Origin: Anabaena subtropica FACHB-260
Lineage (GTDB): Bacteria > Cyanobacteriota > Cyanobacteriia > Cyanobacteriales > Nostocaceae
Length of the DNA stretch: 64,000 nucleotides
Reading direction: 5' to 3'
NCBI RefSeq assembly: GCF_014697105.1
Contig: NZ_JACJRF010000002.1
Location: 124,001-188,000, forward strand
The translations under genes and the position numbers were made by a program. Shown piece by piece: positions 36,340 to 46,014 of this stretch. The notes under the pieces were generated by a model that saw nothing but the letters and a program-made list of their open reading frames with translations, was not told the DNA's origin and did no database searches. The first letter of the stretch is position 1. Each line of letters starts with the position of its first letter.

Positions 36340-36572
36340 CGCACCTCCTTTAGTTGAGCGTGTTGGTTAATCTCACAACCCACCACGCAAGATTTGTTGG
36401 GCTTGTACGTAGTAAATCAATAAGAGCGGAGCCGGAAATGCTCTGCTTCAGGTGAATGTAGCTTACTCAGGATTCGTGACGTAGCGGTGACTTGGGTTAA
36501 ACATTTTAAGTGTACTGTGCAGTGAGAGCTATGACCCCTCACCCCGTTTTGTGGTTGTACAACTTAAAATAG

Positions 36573-36603
36573 AAAAAAACGACCACAGTGATTACCGTGA
36601 TCG
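36573..36603 (-). terminator. Rho-independent-like terminator downstream of the desaturase-like gene
   Basis: On the minus strand the stem CGATCAC (36603-36597) pairs with GTGGTCG (36586-36580), one G-U, and is followed by seven T (36579-36573). It lies about 190 nt beyond the stop of the gene ending at 36794. Confidence 0.6.
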
Positions 36604-36661
36604 TAGACGAATTAACTATACAAACTTGATTCTACTACAAACAAACGTCTATTACCCTATC

Positions 36662-36682
36662 CCCCAAAAGGGGTTTTTTTTT
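36662..36682 (+). terminator. Short GC stem and T9 run
   Basis: CCCC AAAA GGGG followed by nine T on the plus strand, inside a wider ATCCC...GGGAT pairing. It would stop plus-strand transcription arriving from the spacer before it collides with the gene ending at 36794. Confidence 0.5.
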
Positions 36683-36793
36683 GGGATAAAATATGCTTAA
36701 CGACGTGTTTAGCACTATTAACACGAAAATATCGTTATCAATCTTTATCTGCCGTCCTCTAACTTGAAAAATTTTACGCTCTTGTTACCTATA

Positions 36794-38305
36794 CTATGGC
36801 AGCCAAAAATCAGGTAAGAGAGATTTGCTTAATTTGCGTACTGACTGGTTGAGCGATCGCGCTACTTGGATATGTGCTTCATCTGCTTCTACAGGTAAAA
36901 TCTCCGTAGGCGTACCTTCTCCCAAATGCGATACGACTAAATTCGCCGCTTCCAAACCTGTAACATAAGCTTTTTCTTGCGACCAAGAACCATGACGGTT
37001 AACAATCCAATCACCACTCATAAAGACATTGGTAAAACTAGTCTGGGCTGGCAACATATAAGGATAGCTACCAGGGGCAAAATGTGTTACCGCCTGTGGT
37101 AGGCGAATCACACTACTATCAATTACTTCTGCTTCTCGAAATCCTGGTACACAAGTTGTTAAATAACGCTGAACTGTGGACACAATTTCCGCATCACTCC
37201 AATTTAGAAACTGATTGGCGTGATAAAAATCAGCTTCAATTACCGCCCCTGCCTCATTTTTATATTCATCATGTAAGGCATTCAAATCAAAGAATGTCCA
37301 TCCGGTAGTATTATCAAAACCAAAACAAGCATTAGAAGGGCGGGGAATATCAATTTTGCGGTCAAACCAAAGTCGTGTTGCTAAAACATCAATTGCCCCT
37401 AAATTATGCAAATTACGAAATTCGGCTCGGCTTTGTAAGCTGGGACTATTGGAGACAATTTTTTTCATCCCAGTGATACCAACTGCAAAAATTACAGCAT
37501 CAGCAGCAAATACTTCATTTCCACAAACTACACCTGTTGCCCGATTATTACTATCAATAATTAAGTCGGTAACTCGATGTTTGGGTAGCACCTTTGCACC
37601 TAATTTTTCGATACGTTCCACCCAAGGACGAAATATTTTTTCCCCTACAGTTCCTCGGCACCAAACTACGTCAAAATCAGCTTGGTGAGCCAAAATGAAA
37701 AAGTAAAGCATACCTAATGTAGCGGCGGCGGAACATTGTTCACCAGGAGCAAATAAACCCACCAATAACATTGGTTCAAAAGCTTCTTTATAAAGTCGCG
37801 CTGAAACACCAAAATCTTTGAATAATTCCCGCGCAGTTACACTGTCATAACGCCGCCAAGCTGCATCAGAATTATCAAAGTCAACCACAGAATACAGTAA
37901 AGGTAAGGCACTGAGACGGTCAATTAATGGCAGACGTTGAAATTGAGTGTAAATAAAAGTGCCTAAAGGTGTGGGAAGCCTTGGTAAATCTTGAAAAATT
38001 GGTGATTCTACTTCCAACCCCGCAGGGGAATATTGGGCGGAACGAGTCCAGGTGGTGAAGGGATGAATATCTAATTCGTTAATCAGGGCAAATATATTTC
38101 TGTAAGGATACCAAAATCCATGAATCCCCGCTTCTACCGATTTACCACCCGTAGTTTGCCAACCAGCCACCAGTCCACCAGGATAGGGGCCTGCTTCTAG
38201 AAGTGTCACATCATAACCTTGCTTTGCTAGATGGTAGGTTGCTCCTAAACCAGCCCAACCAGCCCCTACAACTACCACTCGCTTTTGTTGTAACCCTTCT
38301 ACCAT
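36794..38305 (-). CDS. FAD-dependent oxidoreductase, carotenoid-desaturase/amine-oxidase-like
   Basis: A 503-residue flavoprotein. The N-terminus VVVVGAGWAGLGATYHLAKQ then YDVTLLEAGPYPGGLVAGW is the dinucleotide-binding GxGxxG and GG motif of the phytoene-desaturase/protoporphyrinogen-oxidase superfamily. Motifs near the end, TNVFMSGDWIVNRHGSWSQE and KAYVTGLEAANLVV, are the FAD-binding C-terminal signature. The middle (TRLWFDRKI, GFDNTTGWTFFDLN) is like cyanobacterial desaturase-related proteins. It is not clearly CrtP, CrtQ or CrtO; the substrate is unknown. ATG 38305 starts the Rossmann fold at residue 8. The 3' end is followed by a terminator. Divergent from the dus gene, about 110 bp apart. 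Confidence 0.85.
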   Translation of the reverse strand: MVEGLQQKRVVVVGAGWAGLGATYHLAKQGYDVTLLEAGPYPGGLVAGWQTTGGKSVEAGIHGFWYPYRNIFALINELDIHPFTTWTRSAQYSPAGLEVESPIFQDLPRLPTPLGTFIYTQFQRLPLIDRLSALPLLYSVVDFDNSDAAWRRYDSVTARELFKDFGVSARLYKEAFEPMLLVGLFAPGEQCSAAATLGMLYFFILAHQADFDVVWCRGTVGEKIFRPWVERIEKLGAKVLPKHRVTDLIIDSNNRATGVVCGNEVFAADAVIFAVGITGMKKIVSNSPSLQSRAEFRNLHNLGAIDVLATRLWFDRKIDIPRPSNACFGFDNTTGWTFFDLNALHDEYKNEAGAVIEADFYHANQFLNWSDAEIVSTVQRYLTTCVPGFREAEVIDSSVIRLPQAVTHFAPGSYPYMLPAQTSFTNVFMSGDWIVNRHGSWSQEKAYVTGLEAANLVVSHLGEGTPTEILPVEADEAHIQVARSLNQSVRKLSKSLLPDFWLP

Positions 38306-38417
38306 TTTGCTCTCCGATTGCTTTTAAAGCGATTTTACTCAAAAGATGTCGGGGATGAGTCTTATTTTATTGCTAGTTTTTTGATAGAGTAATGCTTTGC
38401 CGATCGCTGGCATCTCT

Positions 38418-39437
38418 ATGTCCCAGATATCGCTCCCTCAATCACTCTACAAAGACCTACCCCTGACTGCGCTTGCGCCCATGCAGGATGTGACAAATCT
38501 CTGGTTTATGAAGGTCATTGCCCACTATGGCAGTCCTGACTACTTCTTCACCGAGTATTTCCGTGTAAATGAGACCTCACGGCTCAATCGTCACATTCTG
38601 GCAGCAATCACCGAAAACGACACTGGTCGCCCCGTTTTTGCGCAAATGATTGGCGAAAGCATTCCCGACTTAGTAAGAACAGCACGAGAACTTTGTGGTT
38701 ATAACATCGCTGGAGTTGACTTGAATATGGGTTGTCCAGCACCGAGAATTTATCGCAAAAATGTTGGGGGTGGATTGCTGCTCTCACCAGAAAAAGTGGA
38801 GCGAATTTTGGGAGAATTGCGGCAGGCTGTCAACGATCGCCCTTTGACTGTCAAGATGCGCGTAGGCTTTGAAAATACCGATAACTTTTATTCCATTCTA
38901 GATATCATCAATCGCCACAGCATTGATTTACTGAGTTTGCATGGTCGCACGGTAAAAGATATGTACCACGGGGCAGTGAAATATGATTTGATCGCGGAAG
39001 CGGTCAGACGGGTTGATTGTCCAGTGCTTGCCAATGGCAATATCCACTCGGCGACAATGGCCCTAGAAGTACTTTCTCAAACGGGTGCGGCTGGTGTCAT
39101 GGTGGGACGCTGGGCGATCGCTAATCCTTGGCTTTTTAATCAAATTCGTCAAGCTTTGCGCTGTGAACCAATCACGCCTGTTCCTTTAGTAGAAGTACGT
39201 AGCTATATTGATCGTTTATGGCAAACTCCCAGAGCAGCAACGATGCCAGAGCGCGCGCGGGTAGGTTATCTCAAAATGTTCCTTAACTACATTGCCCTTT
39301 TCGTGGACACCGAAGGTCATTTCCTGCGGCTGATGCGACACACGCAGACTGAGGTAGAACTGTTTAATCTGTGCGATCGCTTTCTTCTTGCTGATATTAC
39401 GAAAAATTTAGCCTTAGCACCCTCTCTAAGCTTGTAA
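38418..39437 (+). CDS. tRNA-dihydrouridine synthase
   Basis: A 339-residue flavoenzyme of the Dus family. It begins LPLTALAPMQDVTNLWFMKV (FMN-binding TIM-barrel strand). NMGCPAPRIYRKNVGGGLLL carries the catalytic Cys; VKMRVGFENT, LLSLHGRTVKDMYHG, CPVLANGNIHSA and GVMVGRWAIANPWLF bind FMN and tRNA. It reduces uridines in the D-loop of tRNA using NADPH. The bacterial Dus subtype cannot be fixed by eye. ATG 38418 is preferred to TTG 38397 because it puts the first barrel strand at the usual distance. The gene is followed by a hairpin at 39476. Confidence 0.92.
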   Translation: MSQISLPQSLYKDLPLTALAPMQDVTNLWFMKVIAHYGSPDYFFTEYFRVNETSRLNRHILAAITENDTGRPVFAQMIGESIPDLVRTARELCGYNIAGVDLNMGCPAPRIYRKNVGGGLLLSPEKVERILGELRQAVNDRPLTVKMRVGFENTDNFYSILDIINRHSIDLLSLHGRTVKDMYHGAVKYDLIAEAVRRVDCPVLANGNIHSATMALEVLSQTGAAGVMVGRWAIANPWLFNQIRQALRCEPITPVPLVEVRSYIDRLWQTPRAATMPERARVGYLKMFLNYIALFVDTEGHFLRLMRHTQTEVELFNLCDRFLLADITKNLALAPSLSL

Positions 39438-39475
39438 TACAATTAAAAATTCAGAAAAATTACTGAAAAAATAAA

Positions 39476-39496
39476 TGCACCTAACGAGTAGGTGCA
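39476..39496. terminator. Hairpin terminator between convergent units
   Basis: TGCACCTA (39476-39483) pairs with TAGGTGCA (39489-39496) around ACGAG. On the minus strand a TTTATTTTTTC tract follows it. It can stop transcription arriving from the pseudogene side and probably ends dus mRNA as well. Confidence 0.6.
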
Positions 39497-39819
39497 ATGA
39501 TTAGGCAATTTCAGAAGTAGTAGTATGTAAAACTAAGTAAGTAATAACTTAGGAGTTAATAGAGTTTATCTGAATACTCAATAAATTATCCCCGTAAATC
39601 TACTGAATTTTAGACTAAAAATCATAAAAGCAGTGAGTATAAGTATTTTGAGCATGAGCAAATGCTCTTAAGTAATAAATCTTAAATTCCTGATGTCTAG
39701 CTCGTCATTGTTATCAGAAATAGATTCTCTGCATCTAATACTAGTGTCGGATGAATATAAAATCCTACATCTTTGTTGTTTCCTGCTACACCTACACCCT
39801 TTGCTTTCAACCTTCCTAC
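39497..39819. other. AT-rich spacer, no gene seen
   Basis: About 320 bp of AT-rich sequence. I find no ORF with family features or strong repeats. The sequence beyond 39760 on the minus strand may be further decayed porin sequence but is not recognisable. Confidence 0.4.
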
Positions 39820-40116
39820 ATGAGACTGCAAGTTAATTTCGCTCGTATCACTGAAGGTCATCGCCCGGTTACTGCGAAATGTGCTGGGATAACCAGTGAT
39901 ACAACCTTAGCGTTCCACGAGAGACTGCAAAGCTGGAAATGCCCAGTCTGTTGGTTGTACATCTGAAAGTTGGGAGATATTGGTGACTTGGGCTTGCTCA
40001 TCATTAGAATTGTTGACAAATGTGTCCTCAGTAGCATTTGCCGCTTGTCCAAAGAATGCTGGTATTATCAAGCTGGCAGTAGCCACAAGGGACAAAGAAA
40101 TCTTATTTAACTGCAT
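39820..40116 (-). pseudogene. Broken SLH-domain porin (SomA/OprB type), N-terminal remnant
   Basis: ATG 40116 starts a signal peptide (MQLNKISLSLVATASLIIPA, then FFGQAANA) and the typical start of cyanobacterial SLH porins (VTNISQLSDVQPTDWAFPAL, QSLVER). The next codon is TAA (40116 frame, stop at 39907-39909), where family members have Tyr in VERYGCIAGYP. Reading on, the frame continues GCITGYPSTFRSNRAMT and then degenerates, although GATACGAG recalls the RYE of the motif. The remaining 400 or so residues of the porin are absent. I therefore call a decayed gene, not a short protein. Intact porins form outer-membrane channels for iron and small solutes; its position next to the iron operon is suggestive. 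Confidence 0.75.
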
Positions 40117-40417
40117 TTTTCTATCTCAACACCAAATAACCACACGAGAACTATTCCCATTTGTCTACTGTTGCTTTTAGACAAAATCTTTGATTTAATA
40201 AAAATTGCTCTCAATTGTTTATTTGACATTTACTAAGATTAAATATCAATAAATTTTAGTCTAGATAAACTAATTTTAGAAAAATCATCCAAAAAAGTTA
40301 ATTATTTTAGTGAGAAAGTTTATATATAATCTATCAGAGACGTAAGTATATACTTAAAAACTTTAAAAAAGATATTCAACAAAACTACTAAAACTTTTGT
40401 TTAATCAGGGGAAAATT

Positions 40418-41485
40418 ATGCAGCGCCGCCAGTTTATCTATTTAGTGGGACTAGCAACAGTTAGCGGTGGGTTAGCGATCGCCTGCGATACAAACCCAAC
40501 AGATACGGTAGAATCAACATCACAAGCAACAACTGCGAGTGTAACTACTGGAGAATTGGAAAAAGAGTTAGTAGTTTACTCAGGACGTAACGAAAAACTG
40601 ATTGGAGAGCTAATTAAAAAGTTTGAGCAAGAAACCGGTGCTAAATTACAAGTCCGTTATGGTGATACAGCAGAATTAGCCTCAGCCATTTTAGAAGAAG
40701 GTGCTAATAGTCCGGCTGATATTTTCTTCGCTCAAGATGCTGGTGCTTTAGGCGCTATTCAAAAAGCAGATAAAGTCGTCCAGTTACCAACCGCAATCCT
40801 CAACCGAGTAGATAGCGCCTACCGTTCACCAGAGGGGAAATGGGTGGGAATTACTGGTAGAGTCCGGACAGTAGATTACAACACAAACTTGGTTAAAGCA
40901 GGGGAATTACCGTCGTCTATTTTTGGTTTTACTGAGCCGAAATGGAAAGGTAGAATTGGCTGGGCCCCCACTAACGGTTCATTTCAATCATTTGTCACAG
41001 CCTTGCGAGTAGCGGAAGGAGAAGGGAGAGCTAAACAATGGTTGGAAGGTATCAAAGCTAACAATGCTAGGGTTTATTCCAATAACACAGCCATATTAGA
41101 CGCACTGACTCGCGGTGAAGTAGCAGTAGGATTTGTTAATCACTATTATTTGGAACGCATCAAACAGGAAAATCCCCAAGTACCTGTAGAACACCACTTT
41201 ACAGAAGATGTTGGTTCTTTGGTGAATGTAGCGGGTATAGCAATTCTTAATACTGCCAAAAATCCCAATATTGCCCAAAGATTTGGGGAATTTATGCTGA
41301 ATGAAGATAGCCAAAACTACTTTGCTAATCAAACCTACGAATATCCCCTGACTTCGGGAATTTCTCCTAAAGGTAATTTAAAATCTCTCAAACAAATTAA
41401 AACAGAAACTCAAAAAATTGATTTGACTAATCTCAATGATTTGGAAGCAACACTGAAGCTTTTACAGCAAGTCCAAATCATTTAA
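40418..41485 (+). CDS. futA: Ferric iron ABC transporter substrate-binding protein (FutA-like), Tat-type leader
   Basis: A 355-residue periplasmic protein. The N-terminus MQRRQFIYLVGLATVSGG is a twin-arginine-like leader (RRQFI), then LAIACD is a possible lipobox with Cys near residue 23. The mature domain begins ELEKELVVYSGRNEKL and continues VRYGDTAELASAILEEG, IFFAQDAGALGAI, GFVNHYYLERI. The last includes the paired Tyr that ligate Fe3+ in FutA/FbpA proteins. It delivers iron to the FutB/FutC importer. ATG 40418 follows AGGGG at a good distance; the upstream TTG is unlikely. It is the first gene of a four-gene iron operon. Confidence 0.93.
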   Translation: MQRRQFIYLVGLATVSGGLAIACDTNPTDTVESTSQATTASVTTGELEKELVVYSGRNEKLIGELIKKFEQETGAKLQVRYGDTAELASAILEEGANSPADIFFAQDAGALGAIQKADKVVQLPTAILNRVDSAYRSPEGKWVGITGRVRTVDYNTNLVKAGELPSSIFGFTEPKWKGRIGWAPTNGSFQSFVTALRVAEGEGRAKQWLEGIKANNARVYSNNTAILDALTRGEVAVGFVNHYYLERIKQENPQVPVEHHFTEDVGSLVNVAGIAILNTAKNPNIAQRFGEFMLNEDSQNYFANQTYEYPLTSGISPKGNLKSLKQIKTETQKIDLTNLNDLEATLKLLQQVQII

Positions 41486-41636
41486 GTAGTTATTAGCTGC
41501 ATAGTAAGGGGTAAGTCAAGAACAATTTAAAGTTTTTGAGAAAAATTCTTGCTTACTGTTGATACTTAATGGTAATGGTGGAAATGCCAAGAATACTGCA
41601 AAAACTTCCTACTAAGGAAAGGTGGAGGACAAGAGA

Positions 41637-42647
41637 TTGAAGACTTTGCCATTGAAAAAAGTTTCAGCTGGTGCTTTAGCTTTTATGCTCACTTGGGGAA
41701 TCGGTTTGAGTACCAATGCTCAAACAAAAACCCTAACTATTTACTCAGGGAGAGGAGAAAAACTGATTGCACCGTTGATTGAGAGAGCGAAAAAAGACTT
41801 AAAATTAGATATTCAGGTACGTTATGGCGATACATCAGAATTAGCGATCGCCCTCGTAGAAGAAGGAAAAAATAGTCGTGCAGACTTGTTTTTTGCTCAA
41901 GATGCCGGAGCGTTAGGCACTCTAGAAAGACTCAAGCGGACATTGCCAATTTCCTCTAACTTACTCAACCAAGTAGATAGTCGTTATCGCTCCCCCCAAG
42001 GACAATGGTTAGGGATTTCTGGACGCGCCCGTGTAATTAACTACAACACTAAGTTAGTTAAACAAAACGAATTACCGAATACAGTTTGGCAGTTAACCCA
42101 ACCAAAATGGCGCGGTAAAGTTGCTTGGGCCCCAACCAACGGTTCATTCCAGTCATTTGTTACCGCCATGAGAGTGCTAGAGGGAGAACCAAAGACTCTA
42201 CAATGGCTACGAGCCATGAAAGCCAACGGTGTAAAAGATTACCGAAATAATACAGCGATCGTGGAAGCTTTGGGACGAGGAGAAGCACATCTGGGTTTAG
42301 TGAATAACTACTACCTACCCAACCTGAAGAAAACTAATCCCAATTTACCAGTAGCAGCACACTACACCAGCAAAGATCCAGGCTCAATGATTAACATCGC
42401 CGGTGTCGCAATTTTAAATTCTACAGATCAAAAAGCAGACGTAGAAAAATTGATTGGCTATCTCCTCAACTCCAGTTCACAAACTTACTTTGCTCAACAG
42501 ACTAATGAATATCCCCTAGTCAAAGGTGTAGCAGCACCAGCAAACCAAGTACCTCTGAACAAACTGAATCCCGCCAGTGTCAACCTCACCAACTTAAACG
42601 ACTTACCCGGAACATTGGAACTACTACAACAGGCAGGAGTTTTGTAA
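41637..42647 (+). CDS. futA: Second ferric iron substrate-binding protein (FutA-like), Sec-type leader
   Basis: A 336-residue paralogue of the preceding protein, with a conventional signal peptide (KKVSAGALAFMLTWGIGLST, cleavage after NAQ). The domain has TLTIYSGRGEKLIAPLIERA, VRYGDTSELAIALVEEG, LFFAQDAGALGTLERL, GLVNNYYLPNLKKT. TTG 41637 is preferred: a GGAGG (41624-41628) lies 8 nt upstream, while GTG 41622 is too near its purine tract. The gene starts 151 bp after the first futA and is followed by futB 3 bp after its stop. Two binding proteins with different export routes may have different locations or compartments (membrane versus periplasm). Confidence 0.9.
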   Translation: MKTLPLKKVSAGALAFMLTWGIGLSTNAQTKTLTIYSGRGEKLIAPLIERAKKDLKLDIQVRYGDTSELAIALVEEGKNSRADLFFAQDAGALGTLERLKRTLPISSNLLNQVDSRYRSPQGQWLGISGRARVINYNTKLVKQNELPNTVWQLTQPKWRGKVAWAPTNGSFQSFVTAMRVLEGEPKTLQWLRAMKANGVKDYRNNTAIVEALGRGEAHLGLVNNYYLPNLKKTNPNLPVAAHYTSKDPGSMINIAGVAILNSTDQKADVEKLIGYLLNSSSQTYFAQQTNEYPLVKGVAAPANQVPLNKLNPASVNLTNLNDLPGTLELLQQAGVL

Positions 42648-42650
42648 AAC

Positions 42651-44270
42651 TTGAAATCTTCCGTTCGCCCTCCATTATTTCTTACCATAGCAGCAGGAGT
42701 AGTAGCGATCGCTATTGCCCTGCCATTACTTTACCTGGTGATTCGTGCCTTGGGTATTGGTGGGGAAGAGTTTTGGCAATTAATCTCTCGTCCCCGCAAT
42801 GTCTCTATTTTCTTCAACAGTGCCGCAATGGCGGCAACAGTCACCTTATTTTCCGCCCTAATTGCCGTACCATTGGCATTTTTAACCGTGCGGACAGACT
42901 TACCAGGACGCAGCTTTTGGTTAGTAGCCACCACATTACCCTTAGCAGTCCCCAGCTATGTAGGTAGTTTTGCCCTGATAGCCACCTTAGCCCCAAGGGG
43001 AGGCTTTTTACAGTTGTTGTTAGAACCATTGGGGGTAGAAGAAATACCTTCCATTTATGGTTTTCCTGGGGCAGTTTTAGCAATTACCTTATTTACTTAT
43101 CCTTACTTACTGCTGAGTGTCCGTTCTGGCTTACAAGGTATCGATCCATCCATAGAAGAAGCTGCCCTTAGTTTGGGTTATAACAGCCGAGAAACCTTCT
43201 TTAAAGTAGTTTTACCCCAATTAAAACCTTCACTAGTTGCAGGTAGCTTATTGGTCGCTCTGTATTCCTTGCGGGACTTCGGTACACCTTCCTTAATGCG
43301 GTTCGATGCCTTTACACGGGCAATTTTTCTGCAATACAAAGCCAGTTTCAATCGCAACTCAGCCGCAGTTTTATCATTAATGTTAGTCACCCTAGTATTA
43401 CTGATTTTATGGCTAGAGTATCGGATGCGATCGCGGGCTGCTTATTATAGTCGTGGTTCCGCTTCCCTACGTCCACCCAAAATTGTCAAATTAGGTATTT
43501 GGAAATGGCCGGCTGTCGGCTTTTGTCTCCTCATCACTAGCTTGGGGGTAGTCTTACCAGTCAGCATAACCATATTTTGGCTGATTCGCGGATTCAATAC
43601 AGGTTATACCTTTCCCAATTTGCTCCCGTCTATTTCTAACTCAGTGTGGGCGGCTGGACTCGCAGCTTTAGCCACTACCATCTTTGCTTTACCAGTAGCC
43701 ATATTATCAGTGAGATTTCCTACTAAAATCTCAGCCATCATAGAACGATTTTCTTATATAAGTTTTGGTGTTCCCGGTATTGTTATTGCCTTATCACTGG
43801 TATTTTTTGGGGCAAATTACTTGCCTTGGCTATACCAAACCTTACCCATGCTGATATTTGCATATTTAGTTTTATTCTTACCCCAATCCGTAGGCACAGT
43901 ACGCAGTTCACTTCTACAAGTAAATCCCCAACTAGAAGAATCAGCCCGCAGCTTAGGTAGAACACCTTGGCAAGCATTACAAGAAATTACCTTACCTCTA
44001 GTCAGGTCAGGAATTTTGAGCGGTGCGGTGTTAGTCTTCCTCACCGCCATTAAAGAACTACCTGCAACCATGCTGCTAGCGCCCATAGGTTTTAACACTT
44101 TAGCAGTGCAGATTTGGCAAGCCACAGAAAACGTAGATTTTGCCGATGCAGCCTCAGCTTCCTTAGCCATGCTATTGGTTTCGATGGGTTCAACTTTATT
44201 GCTGCTATCTCAAGAAAACATCAAAAAAGACAAAGTAGCAAATAAACTTCCAGTGCCAACAAAGCTCTAG
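42651..44270 (+). CDS. futB: Ferric iron ABC transporter permease
   Basis: A 539-residue double permease of the FbpB/FutB type, with about twelve membrane helices. Two EAA loops mark the ATPase contacts: EEAALSLGYNSRETFFKVVL in the first half and EESARSLGRTPWQALQEITL in the second. It forms the channel for Fe3+ with FutC. TTG 42651 gives the natural start, MKSSVRPPLFLTIAAGVV, three nucleotides after the stop of the preceding gene, with CAGGAG upstream. The tight spacing shows translational coupling in the operon. Confidence 0.94.
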   Translation: MKSSVRPPLFLTIAAGVVAIAIALPLLYLVIRALGIGGEEFWQLISRPRNVSIFFNSAAMAATVTLFSALIAVPLAFLTVRTDLPGRSFWLVATTLPLAVPSYVGSFALIATLAPRGGFLQLLLEPLGVEEIPSIYGFPGAVLAITLFTYPYLLLSVRSGLQGIDPSIEEAALSLGYNSRETFFKVVLPQLKPSLVAGSLLVALYSLRDFGTPSLMRFDAFTRAIFLQYKASFNRNSAAVLSLMLVTLVLLILWLEYRMRSRAAYYSRGSASLRPPKIVKLGIWKWPAVGFCLLITSLGVVLPVSITIFWLIRGFNTGYTFPNLLPSISNSVWAAGLAALATTIFALPVAILSVRFPTKISAIIERFSYISFGVPGIVIALSLVFFGANYLPWLYQTLPMLIFAYLVLFLPQSVGTVRSSLLQVNPQLEESARSLGRTPWQALQEITLPLVRSGILSGAVLVFLTAIKELPATMLLAPIGFNTLAVQIWQATENVDFADAASASLAMLLVSMGSTLLLLSQENIKKDKVANKLPVPTKL

Positions 44271-44320
44271 TTTGGAGATAGATATCTCCATTTTCTGCTT
44301 TACTATCTCCTTATCTACTT

Positions 44321-45361
44321 ATGCAACAAGCAATCCTACACCTACAAAACGTCACCAAGCAATTTTCAGAAAGTACTTATCCGGCGGTGGACAATGTATC
44401 TTTAACATTGCAACAAGGCGATGTATTAGGATTGCTTGGCCCCTCTGGTTGTGGTAAAACTACCCTGTTGCGAATGATTGCAGGCTTTGAGCGCTTAGAA
44501 TCAGGAACAATTGAAATTGGTGGACAGGTTGTTTGCAATACCTCTAAATATATACCAGCAGAACAGCGTGATATTGGTGTTGTCTTTCAAGATTATGCAC
44601 TGTTTCCCCATTTGAATGTGGCAGAAAACGTAGCATTTGGCTTGAGAAATATTAGTAAACAACAAATACAAAAACGTGTAGCCGAAGTTATAGAATTAGT
44701 TAGCCTAAAAGGTTTAGAAAAACGCTACCCCTACGAACTTTCTGGTGGACAGCAGCAACGGGTAGCCCTCGCCCGCGCCTTAGCACCCCAACCACAAATC
44801 ATGCTTTTAGATGAACCTTTAAGCAATTTAGATATTCAAGTTAGGTTACGCTTGCGTGAAGAAGTACGAGAAATTCTCAAAGCAGCCGGCACATCAGCAA
44901 TTTTCGTCACCCACGACCAAGAAGAAGCATTAGCCATCTCTGATATAGTAGGTGTGATGCAGCAAGGGCATTTAGAACAGCTAGGCACACCAGAAGAAAT
45001 ATACACACATCCAGCCTCAAGATTCGTCGCGGAGTTTGTCACTCAAGCTAATTTCCTTCCCGCCCGTCGTCAAGGTAATTTATGGGAAACCGAAGTTGGT
45101 AGTTTTGAAATCCCCGTACACCATAACAACGATACAGGCGAAATTATGATTCGCCAAGAAGACTTGATATTAAAACCTACTACTGATGCTCCCGTAGTCA
45201 TTCGCACACGCAGATTTTTAGGGCGGGAGTATCAATATTGTTTGCAAACTCCCTCTGGTAAAGAACTTCACGCACGGACAATGACAAATACCGCGTTACC
45301 TGTGGGTACAAAGGTGCAGATATCCATAGCCAGTGATGCGGTAAAGGTTTTCCCTGGATGA
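44321..45361 (+). CDS. futC: Ferric iron ABC transporter ATP-binding protein
   Basis: A 346-residue ATPase: [20 protein letters not shown] (Walker A), [20 protein letters not shown] (Q-loop), [20 protein letters not shown] (signature), [20 protein letters not shown] (Walker B), [15 protein letters not shown] (H-loop). The C-terminal 110 residues are a regulatory TOBE-like domain ([34 protein letters not shown]), as in FbpC/PotA-type importers. It energises uptake of Fe3+ through FutB. It follows futB after 50 bp and closes the operon. A repeat region follows its stop codon. Confidence 0.95.
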   Translation: MQQAILHLQNVTKQFSESTYPAVDNVSLTLQQGDVLGLLGPSGCGKTTLLRMIAGFERLESGTIEIGGQVVCNTSKYIPAEQRDIGVVFQDYALFPHLNVAENVAFGLRNISKQQIQKRVAEVIELVSLKGLEKRYPYELSGGQQQRVALARALAPQPQIMLLDEPLSNLDIQVRLRLREEVREILKAAGTSAIFVTHDQEEALAISDIVGVMQQGHLEQLGTPEEIYTHPASRFVAEFVTQANFLPARRQGNLWETEVGSFEIPVHHNNDTGEIMIRQEDLILKPTTDAPVVIRTRRFLGREYQYCLQTPSGKELHARTMTNTALPVGTKVQISIASDAVKVFPG

Positions 45362-45381
45362 ATCAATTCAAAATTCAAAAT

Positions 45382-45445
45382 AGCCTACGGCTTCTCTACA
45401 AGAGGCTAACGCCAACGCGGTAGCGTTGCGTAAGCAAAGGCTTGC
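45382..45445. repeat. Dispersed Nostocales repeat downstream of futC
   Basis: A stretch with two short hairpins: TAGCCT/AGGCTA arms around ACGGCTTCTCTACA, and AACGC/GCGTT. Sequences of the type TACGGCTTCTCTACAAGAGGC recur in Nostoc/Anabaena spacers. It may help terminate futC mRNA. Confidence 0.55.
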
Positions 45446-45459
45446 TATGGATGATTCTC

Positions 45460-45747
45460 TTAGGCAGATAATTCAGATATTAGGTAAGAAATAGTGACCG
45501 CAAACATCGCTAACAGAACAGGAATTATAGTGCTAATCTCTAGTTTTCGTCGCTTTAATATTTCAATTAAGGACATTGGTACAATTAAAGGCCAGAAGAC
45601 AGTTGTAATTAAACACATCACAAAAGTTAAAAATTTATCTTCTGGGGAAGAAGTCGGATGGCGCAGAGAAAATCTCACCCAGTTACTAAAAAAATAACAA
45701 GTCATTAGTAAGTAACTGATAACTAAAGTTAATTGTATTTGACTCAT
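45460..45747 (-). CDS. Small polytopic membrane protein, unknown
   Basis: A 95-residue protein with three predicted helices: IQLTLVISYLLMTCYFFSNW, FLTFVMCLITTVFWPLIVPM and ISTIIPVLLAMFAVTISYLI. No family is recognised. ATG 45747 is chosen over ATG 45768 because AGAGG lies 8 nt upstream. It converges with futC and is separated from it by a repeat. Nothing in the sequence indicates function. Confidence 0.65.
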   Translation of the reverse strand: MSQIQLTLVISYLLMTCYFFSNWVRFSLRHPTSSPEDKFLTFVMCLITTVFWPLIVPMSLIEILKRRKLEISTIIPVLLAMFAVTISYLISELSA

Positions 45748-46014
45748 AACCAAACCTCTTGAATACACAGTTGATTATTCCACCAAAATAACTTGAGCGA
45801 ATTAATTACACAATGGATTAAATAGCAGTAAATCAAAAATTAACAGCAAATCCAAATACTGATTAAAGAAATGGACTTGTTTAAAACATGAAATGAGTAC
45901 TGAGTGCTAAGTAAAAACACTCGTCTCTAAACTCTAAAGCTAAGAAAATCTACCATCTACTTTAAAGAAATTGCAAGTTAAATGCAATTTTTTCGTCAGA
46001 TTTGACTAAAAAGC
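45748..46014. other. AT-rich spacer, no gene seen
   Basis: About 270 bp, very AT-rich. No coding frame with support. It lies upstream of the small membrane protein gene and downstream of the small 41-codon gene's terminator. Confidence 0.4.

Larger units (their letters stand above)
35923..36793. other. Large spacer with repeats and terminators
   Basis: An 871-bp region with an AT-rich ATTAAAAATT repeat (35977-36012), a possible small hydrophobic ORF (36118-36186), an inverted-repeat element (36217-36339), and terminator-like hairpins for both strands (36573-36603 and 36662-36682). No larger gene is supportable. Confidence 0.55.

Noticed and set aside
40200-40417. A Fur box upstream of the iron operon
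   Set aside because: Several AT-rich stretches are present but none has a convincing inverted repeat of the Fur consensus. Iron control is likely from family knowledge, not from this sequence.
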